NCBI GenBank assembly: GCA_017646665.1
Contig: JAGCMB010000057.1
Location: 1-64,000, forward strand
DNA length: 64,000 nucleotides
Reading direction: 5' to 3'
Source: Bacteroidaceae bacterium
Lineage (GTDB): Bacteria; Bacteroidota; Bacteroidia; Bacteroidales; Bacteroidaceae
Part shown: in pieces, positions 20,021 to 28,658 of the stretch
Layout of the letters: every line of letters starts with the position of its first letter
Numbering within the stretch: position 1 is the stretch's first letter
Position numbers and translations under genes: made by a program
Notes under the pieces: model-generated
Database searches by the model: none
The model's input: the letters and a program-made list of their open reading frames with translations, nothing else
Told to the model about the DNA's origin: nothing

Positions 20021-21838
20021 CTATTTCAAACCTTCAAATATTATTTCAGCCTTTGATTTACCGACAACAGAAACAAGTTCTTCCAAACTTGCCTCCTTTA
20101 TTCTTTTTACACTTTTAAAATGATTCAAGAGAGATATTTTACTCTTTACACCAATACCCTTAATATTATCAAGTTCTGAGGCAGTTTGTCGTTTACTTCT
20201 TTTGTCACGATGGAAAGTAATGGCAAAACGATGTACTTCGTCTTGAATTTGTGATAGCAAACGGAAAAGTATTGTACCCTGTTTTAACCCTATGACGTTT
20301 CCATCCGCTAAAATAACTTCCGATGTCTTGTGTTTATTATTTTTTACAAGGCCCAATACAGGTATATCCAAACCTAATTCATCTTTTACAACACTATAAA
20401 TAGCATCAATCTGTCCCTTGCCACCATCGGCAAAAATAAGGTTCGGCAATTCTCCACCATCCTCTATAATACGACGATACCTGCGTCGCGCAACTTCGCG
20501 CATAGATGCATAATCATCGGGGCCATCAACAGTTTTTATATTATACTTTCTATAATCTTTTTTACTGGGCTTCAATTTACGGAACACTACACAAGCAGAA
20601 ACAGCATCACTGCCCTGGATATTTGAATTATCAAAACATTCGATTATTAGGGGTAATTTTTCAAGTTGCAGAGCATCCTGTATCTCCTTCATCAAACGTG
20701 TTGATTTTTGTTCTGGATTAAGCTTATCATCCTGTTTTAACCGGTCGGCTTTATACTGTTTAACATTCAATTTTGAAAGAGCAAGCAGACGAGATTTTTC
20801 ACCTTTTTGAGGTACTGTTATAATAACTCCTTCTATAGGTAATTCAACAGGAAAAGGAAGTATAATTTCCTTTGCATTACTATTATAACGTTCCCGCAAC
20901 TCCACTATACCCATAGAAATTAATTCTTCATCGCTTTCATCGAGTTTTTTTGAATATTCAATAGTAAAAGCCTGGGTAATACATCCATTATTTATATGTA
21001 GAAAATTTATAAAAGCACTCTTTTCATCACTTTCTATTGAAAAGACATCGAGGTTGGTTATTGACGAACTCACAACCTCACTTCTTAATCTAAAATTCTC
21101 TATAAGTTTATATTTATTCTTTATTTCCTGAGCTGATTCAAAATCTAAAGCAGATGCTTTTTCAGCCATTTCAGCGAGTAAATTATCCTGTAAAACCTTT
21201 ATATCACCTTTTAATATAGATATAACCTCATTTATCATTTTACCATATTCCTCATTGGATATCTTACCGATGCAAGGTGCCGGACAATTCTTTATCTGAT
21301 ACTCCAAACAAGAATTAAATTTACCTTGGCGTACTGATTCTGGAGTTATATTATAATTACAGGTACGTAGAGGATATATTTTCTTTATCAATTCAAGCAA
21401 TGCATTCAATGCACCGGCATTGGTATAAGGTCCAAAGAAAAAACCTTTACCTTTTTCAACCCTACGTGTCTTGAATAATTTAGGAAAATACTCATTTGTA
21501 ATACAAATAGAGGGATATGTCTTATCATCTTTCAATAATACATTATAACGAGGCTTATGCTGCTTTATGAGATTATTCTCAAGAAGCAATGCATCAGCCT
21601 CGCTATTTACGACAATATACTTGATATCTGCAATCTTTGCAACAAGTAGTTTTGTTTTTAAAGTCTGTTGTTCTTTATTAAAATATGAGGATACACGACG
21701 TTTAAGGTTCTTAGCCTTACCCACATAAATGATAACCCCATTATTGTCGAGATATTGATAACAACCGGGCGAGTCGGGCAGATTAAGAACAATACCTTTA
21801 AGGTACTCTTCTATTTTATCCCTTTCCTCTTTTTTCAT
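20021..21838 (-). CDS. uvrC: Excinuclease ABC subunit C
   Basis: UvrC makes both incisions in nucleotide excision repair. I chose the ATG at 21838 (605 residues, MKKEERDKIEEYL) rather than the in-frame ATG at 21865. It gives a TAATG overlap with the apt stop, a normal coupling arrangement. Visible domains are an N-terminal GIY-YIG nuclease (SPGCYQYLDNNGVIIYVGKAKNLKRR, cited here only as SPGCYQYL...IIYVGKAKNLKRR) with Cys in place of Ile, a Cys-containing region, and a UVR UvrB-binding motif near 200. The RNase H-like nuclease (ECFDNSNIQGSDAV, FADGGKGQ, HRFAI) follows, with helix-hairpin-helix motifs at the end. Full length. Confidence 0.95.
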   Translation of the reverse strand: MKKEERDKIEEYLKGIVLNLPDSPGCYQYLDNNGVIIYVGKAKNLKRRVSSYFNKEQQTLKTKLLVAKIADIKYIVVNSEADALLLENNLIKQHKPRYNVLLKDDKTYPSICITNEYFPKLFKTRRVEKGKGFFFGPYTNAGALNALLELIKKIYPLRTCNYNITPESVRQGKFNSCLEYQIKNCPAPCIGKISNEEYGKMINEVISILKGDIKVLQDNLLAEMAEKASALDFESAQEIKNKYKLIENFRLRSEVVSSSITNLDVFSIESDEKSAFINFLHINNGCITQAFTIEYSKKLDESDEELISMGIVELRERYNSNAKEIILPFPVELPIEGVIITVPQKGEKSRLLALSKLNVKQYKADRLKQDDKLNPEQKSTRLMKEIQDALQLEKLPLIIECFDNSNIQGSDAVSACVVFRKLKPSKKDYRKYNIKTVDGPDDYASMREVARRRYRRIIEDGGELPNLIFADGGKGQIDAIYSVVKDELGLDIPVLGLVKNNKHKTSEVILADGNVIGLKQGTILFRLLSQIQDEVHRFAITFHRDKRSKRQTASELDNIKGIGVKSKISLLNHFKSVKRIKEASLEELVSVVGKSKAEIIFEGLK

Positions 21839-22371
21839 TATTTTCCTTCTAATGTTAACAGACAATCAATTTCTGCATCAGTTGGAAATATTTCTCTTCC
21901 TTTTAAACCTTCAAGTTCTATTATAAAATTTATAAAAACCTTCTTTGGATTAAGCTTTTGAACAAGATGATATGCAGCAAGCATTGTTCCACCTGTAGCA
22001 AGAAGGTCATCGTGAATCAACACAACATCATCTTCACAAATAGCATCCTTATGAATTTCTATCGTATCACGACCATACTCTTTACCGTATGTTTCACTAA
22101 TTGTTTCTGCAGGTAATTTTCCAGGTTTACGAATAGGCACAAAACCGGCATTCAATTTAACGGCAAGTGATGAAGCCATCACAAAACCTCTTGATTCAAT
22201 ACCTACAATTTTTGTAATACCTTTATCTTTATACATCTCATACAAAGCATCATCCATCTCACGAAGGCAAGCCGGATTTTTAAAAAGAGATGTAACATCC
22301 TTAAACTGTATTCCAGGTATTGGAAAATCTGGAATATTCCTTAAATTTTTAAGTAACAAATCCTTATTCAT
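21838..22371 (-). CDS. apt: Adenine phosphoribosyltransferase
   Basis: Apt (177 residues) converts adenine and PRPP to AMP in purine salvage. The PRPP-binding loop is VVLIHDDLLATGGTMLAA (about 120-137, acidic pair then ATGGT). Upstream are GIESRGFVMAS and the flexible-loop region VPIRKPGKLPAETISETYGKEYG, given here in part as PIRKPGKLP. Normal length. It lies between mnmG and uvrC, overlapping uvrC by one base; a parS-like palindrome occupies the 63-base gap to mnmG. Confidence 0.96.
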   Translation of the reverse strand: MNKDLLLKNLRNIPDFPIPGIQFKDVTSLFKNPACLREMDDALYEMYKDKGITKIVGIESRGFVMASSLAVKLNAGFVPIRKPGKLPAETISETYGKEYGRDTIEIHKDAICEDDVVLIHDDLLATGGTMLAAYHLVQKLNPKKVFINFIIELEGLKGREIFPTDAEIDCLLTLEGK

Positions 22372-22407
22372 ATAACCATTATTTTATTAATTCGAACTGC
22401 TATTCAG

Positions 22408-22435
22408 AACAAATGTTCCACGTGGAACATTTGTT
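22408..22435. other. parS-like centromere site inside a 28-base palindrome
   Basis: The core TGTTCCACGTGGAACA (22414-22429) matches the bacterial parS pattern TGTTnCACGTGnAACA, the ParB-binding site used in chromosome segregation. It is perfectly symmetric, and the symmetry extends six bases further on each side, giving a 28-base palindrome. It abuts the mnmG stop codon. No T tract follows on the minus strand, so a terminator is the weaker reading. ParA and ParB genes are not in the window. Confidence 0.8.
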
Positions 22436-24330
22436 TATTTCCGCACTAAAACCAACAATACATTAATATCACTTGGCGACACACCCGGTATACGGCTCGC
22501 CTGTGCCAATGTCTCGGGATTAATTACCGTGAGTTTTTGACGTGCTTCGGTTGAGAGTGATTCAATTTTATTATAGTCAAACTTGTCTTTAATACGGATA
22601 TTCTCCAACCGTATCATACGTTCAGCCAGTTCACGCTCACGCTCAATATACCCTCTATACTTTATTTCTATTTCTGTTGCTTCAACAACCTCGTCACGCA
22701 AATAACCTATTTTTTCAAGTTCACGTTTAAGAGGTTGAATATAATTAGCAATAGACTCTATTGTAATTTGAGGACGCTCAATCAATGAAACCAACTTACA
22801 TCCACGAACAAGTGGGGTAGTGCCTAACTCTTCAAGACCTTTATTTATCAAATCGGCTTTGATTGAGAAATTTGAAATAAACTCTGTAAGCTGAGCAATC
22901 ATCTCTTTTTTATCACACAACTTTTTATACCTCTTATCACTAGCCAACCCTATTTTATGCGACTTTTCAGTAAGTCGCATATCGGCGTTATCAGAACGTA
23001 ACAGAATTCTATATTCAGCTCTTGAAGTAAACATTCGGTATGGTTCATCAACACCTTTTGTCACCAGGTCATCAATAAGCACACCTATATATGCCTCGTC
23101 ACGACGTAAAACAAATTCATCGGCATTGTCTATTTTCAATGCAGCATTTATACCGGCAATCAATCCTTGACCGGCAGCTTCCTCATATCCTGTTGTACCA
23201 TTTACCTGACCGGCAAAATACAATCCATTTATAATTTTAGATTCAAGGGTATGTTTTAATTGTGTTGGATCGAAATAGTCATACTCAATAGCGTAACCAG
23301 GACGATAAGCCACTGCATTGGCAAGTGCAGGTATCTTACGTAAAGCTGTAAGTTGGGCTTCCATTGGAAGTGATGATGAGAAACCGTTTACATAAATTTC
23401 CTGAGTAACTTCACCCTCTGGTTCAAGAAAAAGAAGATGTCTGTCACGCTCGGCAAAAGTTACAATCTTCGTTTCTATACTTGGACAATAACGTGGACCT
23501 ATACTCTGTATTTGTCCGTTATATAGAGGTGAATCATCAAGACTGTCGCGTAGTATTTTGTGTACTTCGGGATTTGTGTAACATCCCCAACAAGGTAACT
23601 GTCTTAAATAACGGTTTGTATCACTGTATGAAAAACGATGAAAATCATTATCACCCTCCTGAATTTCTACATGTTGAAAATCAATAGAGCGTTTATCAAG
23701 ACGTACAGGTGTTCCTGTTTTCATACGTCCGGCAGTTATACCATATTGTGTGATACTCTCTGTCAATCCTTTTGCAGCAGGCTCAGCAACCCTTCCTCCT
23801 TCAATCTGCACTTTACCAATATGCATCAATCCATTCAGGAATGTTCCTGCTGTTATAATAACAGCTTTAGCCTTAAATTCAGCACCCAACTGTGTTCTTA
23901 CACCTATTACATTACCATCTTCAACTATAAGTTCTGTGGCAATATCCTGCCACATATCAAGATGTGGTATATTTTCAAGAATTTCTCGCCAATATTGGCT
24001 AAATTTCATTCTATCACATTGTGCGCGAGGGCTCCACATAGCAGGCCCTTTTGAACGGTTAAGCATACGGAATTGAATAGATGCCCTGTCGGCTACAATA
24101 GCAGTGTAACCACCAAGCGCATCTATCTCCCTTACTATCTGACCTTTAGCTATACCACCAATAGCCGGATTACAGCTCATTTGAGCAATCTTATTCATAT
24201 CAATAGTCATCAGGCAAGTCTTTTTTCCAAGATTTGCCGCAGCAGCTGCAGCCTCGCACCCGGCGTGACCAGCTCCTATTACCAATATATCATACTCAAA
24301 TGTCACCTTTTTTTCTTTAATTGAAAACAA
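22435..24330 (-). CDS. mnmG: tRNA uridine-5-carboxymethylaminomethyl modification enzyme MnmG
   Basis: MnmG (GidA), with MnmE, installs the carboxymethylaminomethyl group at wobble U34 of several tRNAs using FAD, NADH and methylene-tetrahydrofolate. The 631-residue protein has the FAD-binding [12 protein letters not shown] near the N-terminus, [18 protein letters not shown], the second signature [22 protein letters not shown], and the C-terminal helical MnmE/tRNA-binding domain. A -7 promoter match (CAAAAATA) overlaps the ATG at 24330. Real translation may thus start at the in-frame GTG at 24306, which gives the more usual N-terminus. MnmG genes often lie near oriC, which fits the origin-like region 1.3 kb upstream. 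Confidence 0.95.
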   Translation of the reverse strand: MFSIKEKKVTFEYDILVIGAGHAGCEAAAAAANLGKKTCLMTIDMNKIAQMSCNPAIGGIAKGQIVREIDALGGYTAIVADRASIQFRMLNRSKGPAMWSPRAQCDRMKFSQYWREILENIPHLDMWQDIATELIVEDGNVIGVRTQLGAEFKAKAVIITAGTFLNGLMHIGKVQIEGGRVAEPAAKGLTESITQYGITAGRMKTGTPVRLDKRSIDFQHVEIQEGDNDFHRFSYSDTNRYLRQLPCWGCYTNPEVHKILRDSLDDSPLYNGQIQSIGPRYCPSIETKIVTFAERDRHLLFLEPEGEVTQEIYVNGFSSSLPMEAQLTALRKIPALANAVAYRPGYAIEYDYFDPTQLKHTLESKIINGLYFAGQVNGTTGYEEAAGQGLIAGINAALKIDNADEFVLRRDEAYIGVLIDDLVTKGVDEPYRMFTSRAEYRILLRSDNADMRLTEKSHKIGLASDKRYKKLCDKKEMIAQLTEFISNFSIKADLINKGLEELGTTPLVRGCKLVSLIERPQITIESIANYIQPLKRELEKIGYLRDEVVEATEIEIKYRGYIERERELAERMIRLENIRIKDKFDYNKIESLSTEARQKLTVINPETLAQASRIPGVSPSDINVLLVLVRK

Positions 24331-24404
24331 AAATAATACAACTTACTACATTCTCAAAATTTGAAAATAATTATTTGATTATTTAATATACCTATAAAAA
24401 AATA

Positions 24405-25586
24405 TTATTTATCTTTCCTGACAAGCTTTATAACAGTTATCTCGGGACGGGCACCAAAACGCGCCAGATAGCCTACACAACCTATTCCATCGTTTATATA
24501 TAGTTTTCCACTGTTGCTCTCATAAAGTCCACTCCACTCCTTGTACATAAGTCGTGCCGGAGAAAAAGAAGCAAGTTTGAATTGCATTGCATGTACGTGG
24601 CCCGAAAGCGTCAAATCACTATAACCTCCATTACAAATGGAATTCCATAATTGTGGCAAATGTGATAATGTTATATTAAAGATAGAATCTTGTACATTAT
24701 TATATATACTACTGAAATCAACACCATTCACAGCATCAACAGAATGTTTATATTTCAGTAACTCTTCATTATAATCTATACCTGTTATTGCTATAGAACT
24801 ATTGTTTCTATTTATATAAACAGTACTATCTTTTAAAACAACCCAACCTACACTCTCCATCTTCGATGTCAGAGTATCTTTATTGACATCTCTTTTAGCT
24901 CTGTTTGAGTTTTTTATATAAGCACCGGTATCATGGTTACCAAGTACCATATAAACACCGTCACGGGCTTTTAAATGAGAAAATTCATTGAGTAAAGACT
25001 CTGAAATTTCAGAATGGTGAATATTTATTATATCACCGCCAAACAAAGCAACATCTACATCAGCACTGTTTATTATATTGATTACTTCATTCAATTCATC
25101 GACAGGATTAATCATAGAGCCTGTGTGGATATCCGAAATAAAAGCCAATCTATAACCTTTGAATTCAGCAGGGAGATTACTGAATTCTATTTCTACCTCT
25201 TTTACCTGATAGTTTGTACGTGTTACAAATATTGAATATAAAAAGTATACAAAAACCACTGATGATATTATAGTACTTATCCACAACCAATATCTCTTTC
25301 TGGTAGGCAGCCAAAATATATAAAATAAAAGTCGAGGTATAGATAAAGTAAGATATGCTGTCAATGATATCATTGATACTTTCATCATATAACAGCTATT
25401 TTCATCATTGATTATGAAATACATCAACAAGGGTGTTGACAATATCAACAGATATGATAAAGTAACAACAGATAGAAAAATATACCTTATTGATTTACCT
25501 GCCGAACTTCTTTTTATTCGTTTATAAGCCCTATAATCTAGATATATAACCAACAAGGCTATGAGTATTGTTATTGCTATTGTCAT
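24405..25586 (-). CDS. Membrane-anchored metallophosphoesterase
   Basis: This 393-residue protein has four hydrophobic segments in the first 130 residues, then a calcineurin-type phosphoesterase domain of the YkuE/YaeI kind. Metal-binding motifs appear in order: FISDIHTGS, ALFGGDIINIHH, VLGNHDTG and LSGHVHAMQ, followed by YINDGIGCVGYLARFGARPEI, of which GIGCVG and RPEI are the family hallmarks. Relatives act on lipid-linked phosphates such as UDP-diacylglucosamine-type substrates or on phosphodiesters; the substrate here is unknown. It is alone on the minus strand next to the putative origin. A perfect DnaA box lies within it (25277-25285). Confidence 0.88.
   Translation of the reverse strand: MTIAITILIALLVIYLDYRAYKRIKRSSAGKSIRYIFLSVVTLSYLLILSTPLLMYFIINDENSCYMMKVSMISLTAYLTLSIPRLLFYIFWLPTRKRYWLWISTIISSVVFVYFLYSIFVTRTNYQVKEVEIEFSNLPAEFKGYRLAFISDIHTGSMINPVDELNEVINIINSADVDVALFGGDIINIHHSEISESLLNEFSHLKARDGVYMVLGNHDTGAYIKNSNRAKRDVNKDTLTSKMESVGWVVLKDSTVYINRNNSSIAITGIDYNEELLKYKHSVDAVNGVDFSSIYNNVQDSIFNITLSHLPQLWNSICNGGYSDLTLSGHVHAMQFKLASFSPARLMYKEWSGLYESNSGKLYINDGIGCVGYLARFGARPEITVIKLVRKDK
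25277..25285 (+). promoter_or_regulatory. Perfect DnaA box (TTATCCACA)
   Basis: An exact match to the consensus DnaA-binding nonamer inside the metallophosphoesterase gene, about 500 bases from the main box cluster. A one-mismatch box on the other strand (TGTGGATAT) is at 25124-25132. One nonamer alone can occur by chance; it counts because of the neighbouring cluster. Confidence 0.5.
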
Positions 25587-26228
25587 TCTTTTAGTTTTAT
25601 GTGTTATTGATTATTGTTTACAATTCAGATTTTTGATAATTCACAATTTCAACCGTTTTTATATTATATATATCCTTTTTAAAAATTTAAAAAGATTAAA
25701 AACAACAATAAATCCTGTTAATAATGAGGAGAAAAAATATCAATAAAACTTGCATTTTGAGTTATTAGTTTAAGGAAATTAGATATCCACAATTTATCAA
25801 CAATTTAAAATGCTATAAAACAATGAATTGAATATTATTATAAACAATTTGGAAATGAGTGTATATATTGATAATTTATATCTGTTACAGTGTTGAAAAG
25901 TGTTGATATTCTATTTGAAAAAAAGTAATAAAAAAGTGTTGGAATAATTTGGTATTTTAATTACATCGATGGCTTATTTATTTGTTTAGAAAAACAAAAT
26001 TGAAATGACATTTTTTTATTCAATTTATCAAACATTTTTCAACTGGTTATCAACACTATTTTTAACAACAAAAAGGCAGTGTATATTGTCTTTTTGTTGT
26101 ATTATAAATACATAATTAAAAGATGGTGGTCGGCAAATGTCGGCAAAAAGAATATTATAAACAAATAAACAATGTTACCCCCATCTTATATGACAAAAGA
26201 CAGTAGGTAACATTGTTTACTTAATTTC
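25587..26228. other. Probable chromosome replication origin (oriC)
   Basis: This is the longest gene-free stretch of the window (642 bases) and is strikingly AT-rich. One-mismatch DnaA boxes are at 25783-25791 (ATATCCACA), 25794-25802 (TTATCAACA), 25901-25909 (reverse, ATATCAACA) and 26047-26055 (TTATCAACA). Weaker ones are at 25891-25899 (reverse), 26025-26033 and 26036-26044. Many are spaced by 10 or 11 bases. Tracts such as 25660-25700 and 25840-25885 are nearly pure A/T and could be the unwinding element. A parS-like site and mnmG lie nearby, and plus-strand composition appears to shift from C-rich to G-rich across the area. dnaA is not adjacent. The call is inference from these converging signals. 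Confidence 0.7.
26166..26219 (-). terminator. Inverted repeat after the aminotransferase gene
   Basis: A 14-base perfect inverted repeat (TAAACAATGTTACC and its complement) with a 26-base loop starts 10 bases past the stop codon and is followed on the minus strand by TTTGTTTATA. It is probably a terminator that shields the origin-like region from transcription; the loop is longer than usual. Confidence 0.55.
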
Positions 26229-27422
26229 TTACTGCAGTTTTGCAAGCGCTTCCTTTATGCGGCGTATAGCTTCGATTATATTTTCATCACTTGTAGCATA
26301 ACTCATTCTGAAGCACTCGGGAGCGCCGAATGATGTACCGCCCACAGCAGCAACATGAGCCTCGGTCAATAGGTACATTGCAAGGTCGTCGCTATTGTTG
26401 ATAACTGTTCCGTTGTAGCTCTTGCCATAGAATGAACTACATTTTGGGAATAGGTAGAATGCACCTTCAGGAACGTTAACCTCAAGGCCAGGTATCTCTT
26501 TTGCAAGCTTTACTATAAGGTCGCGACGGCGTTGGAATGCTTTACGCATCTCCTCAACAGGCTCCTGTGAACCAGTGTATGCCTCCAATGATGCCATCTG
26601 TGAAACAGAGCAAGGTCCGCTGGTGTACTGTCCCTGAAGCTTGTTGCATCCCTTTACAATCCACTCGGCAGCAGCAAGGTAACCAATTCTCCAACCGGTC
26701 ATGGCGTATGCTTTTGAAACACCGTTGATGATGATTACACGCTCTCTTATCTCCTCGAACTGTGCGATACTCTCGTGTTTACCAACATAACTGATGTGTT
26801 CATAAATTTCATCGGCAACAACAAATACCTGTGGATGTCTTGCAAGAACATCGGCTAGTTCTTTAAGTTCCTCTTTTGTATATACAGAACCGGTTGGGTT
26901 TGATGGTGAACAGAGGATAAGCATCTTTGTCTTTGGAGTGATGGCAGCTTCGAGTTGTGCACCGGTAATTTTAAAGTTCTGCTCAATTCCAGCGCTTACA
27001 ATGACAGGTGTTCCGTCTGCAAGCTTAACCATATCGGGATAACTTACCCAGTATGGAGCAGGTACGATAACCTCATCACCAGGGTTTACAAGAGCCATGA
27101 TAGCGTTGCAAACAGCCTGCTTTGCACCGTTTGAAACAGATATCTGTGTTTCTTTGAACTCAAGACCATTCTCGTTCTTCAACTTTTCAACTATAGCCTT
27201 GCGAAGTGAAGGATAACCGGGAACAGGTGAGTAGCGTGACCAGTTGTCATCGATAGCCTGCTTTGCAGCAGCCTTTATTGCATCTGGAGTGTTGAAATCC
27301 GGTTCACCGACACTCATATTTATAACATCCACGCCTTGTGCTTTCAACTCTTGACTTTTCTGTGACATAGCCAAAGTTGCCGATGGCGCCAATCGGTTTA
27401 CGCGATCTGATAGTTTGTTCAT
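26229..27422 (-). CDS. aspC: PLP-dependent aminotransferase, aspartate type (class I)
   Basis: The 397-residue fold-type I aminotransferase is of the type 1b aspartate aminotransferase group. Signatures are the N-terminal SVGEPDFNTPDAIKAAA, the substrate-binding PYWVSYPDMV, CSPSNPTGSVYTKEEL, VVADEIYEHI, the PLP-binding lysine in GVSKAYAMTGWRIGYLA, and the C-terminal RMSYATS arginine region. It probably interconverts aspartate and 2-oxoglutarate with oxaloacetate and glutamate; aromatic or prephenate specificity cannot be excluded. It lies 12 bases after ribBA and ends the permease-ribBA-aminotransferase unit. Confidence 0.92.
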   Translation of the reverse strand: MNKLSDRVNRLAPSATLAMSQKSQELKAQGVDVINMSVGEPDFNTPDAIKAAAKQAIDDNWSRYSPVPGYPSLRKAIVEKLKNENGLEFKETQISVSNGAKQAVCNAIMALVNPGDEVIVPAPYWVSYPDMVKLADGTPVIVSAGIEQNFKITGAQLEAAITPKTKMLILCSPSNPTGSVYTKEELKELADVLARHPQVFVVADEIYEHISYVGKHESIAQFEEIRERVIIINGVSKAYAMTGWRIGYLAAAEWIVKGCNKLQGQYTSGPCSVSQMASLEAYTGSQEPVEEMRKAFQRRRDLIVKLAKEIPGLEVNVPEGAFYLFPKCSSFYGKSYNGTVINNSDDLAMYLLTEAHVAAVGGTSFGAPECFRMSYATSDENIIEAIRRIKEALAKLQ

Positions 27423-27434
27423 ATTATATTACTG

Positions 27435-28658
27435 TTAGTTATCTTTTTTGCAAAAATGAAGTGTGTGTCCCATACGCTCTGCTTTTGTATGCAGATAGCG
27501 TGAATTATGGTTGTTTGGCTCAATTTCGATACCTACATTTTCTGTTATTGTAAGTCCATAACTCTCGAGTCCAATTCTTTTGACGGGGTTATTTGTGATA
27601 AGACGCATATTATGTACACCAACCTTGCGAAGAATCTCCGCACCAACGCCATAATCCCTCTCATCGGCCTTGAAGCCAAGACACAGATTTGCATCCACGG
27701 TGTCCATACCCTCTTCCTGCAGTTTGTATGCGCGCATCTTGTTCATAAGTCCAATGCCGCGTCCCTCCTGGTTCAGATATACAATAACACCCTTACCTGT
27801 TTTGTCTATGAGCTTCATGGCCTCGTGTAGCTGTGAGCCACAATCACAACGTTGTGAACCGAATATATCACCTGTCATGCACGATGAATGTACTCGTACA
27901 AGTATAGGTTCATTCTCATCCCATTCTCCTTTTATTAATGCCACGTGCTCAAGTCCATTTGATTTCTGGCGGAATGGTATAAGGCGGAAATGTCCGAACT
28001 CTGTTGGCATATCGACCTCTTCACCTTGTTCAACTATAGATTCCTTTTTCAGTCTATATTCAATCAGGTCTTTTATTGATATAATCTTCAGGTTGTGTTC
28101 CTTTGCAATTTCAATCAATTGTGGCAAACGTGCCATTGTACCATCCTCATTCATAATCTCAATGAGTGCAGCTGCCGGATATAATCCAGCAAGACGTGCA
28201 AGGTCTATACTTGCTTCGGTGTGTCCGGCGCGTCGCAGAACTCCGTTATCTTGAGCATATAATGGATTGATGTGTCCTGGACGTGCAAATGTTTCAGGCT
28301 TGCTGTCTGGTGAAGCCAACGCTTTGATGGTAGCTGCGCGGTCGGCTGTTGAAACACCTGTTGAGCAACCATCCACTTTGTCAATGGTTACGGTGAATGG
28401 TGTTCCAAGCAGGCTGGTGTTGGAACTTACTTGTGGAGCTAAGTCCAATTCTTTACAACGTGACATTGTTATAGGTGCACACAATACTCCACGTCCGTTC
28501 TTTAGCATAAAATTGACAGCTTCTGGAGTTATTTTTTCAGCAGCAATAATAAAGTCACCCTCATTCTCTCTGTCTTCATCGTCTACGACTATAAGGAATT
28601 TACCTTCTCTGAAATCATCGAGAGCCTCCTCTATTGTATTTAATTTAAATCCGTTCAT
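27435..28658 (-). CDS. ribBA: Bifunctional riboflavin biosynthesis protein RibBA
   Basis: This 407-residue fusion carries out two early steps of riboflavin synthesis. The N-terminal half (about 1-205) is 3,4-dihydroxy-2-butanone-4-phosphate synthase, with [11 protein letters not shown] and [12 protein letters not shown]. The C-terminal half is GTP cyclohydrolase II, with the zinc ligands in [17 protein letters not shown], then NQEGRGIGL and [10 protein letters not shown]. All catalytic signatures are present, so both activities are expected. It overlaps the permease gene by 4 bases and precedes the aminotransferase by 12. No FMN riboswitch is visible. Confidence 0.96.
   Translation of the reverse strand: MNGFKLNTIEEALDDFREGKFLIVVDDEDRENEGDFIIAAEKITPEAVNFMLKNGRGVLCAPITMSRCKELDLAPQVSSNTSLLGTPFTVTIDKVDGCSTGVSTADRAATIKALASPDSKPETFARPGHINPLYAQDNGVLRRAGHTEASIDLARLAGLYPAAALIEIMNEDGTMARLPQLIEIAKEHNLKIISIKDLIEYRLKKESIVEQGEEVDMPTEFGHFRLIPFRQKSNGLEHVALIKGEWDENEPILVRVHSSCMTGDIFGSQRCDCGSQLHEAMKLIDKTGKGVIVYLNQEGRGIGLMNKMRAYKLQEEGMDTVDANLCLGFKADERDYGVGAEILRKVGVHNMRLITNNPVKRIGLESYGLTITENVGIEIEPNNHNSRYLHTKAERMGHTLHFCKKDN

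Noticed and set aside
21839..21865. Upstream ATG for uvrC
   Set aside because: It would overlap apt by 28 bases, while the next ATG gives the usual N-terminus and a one-base TAATG overlap.
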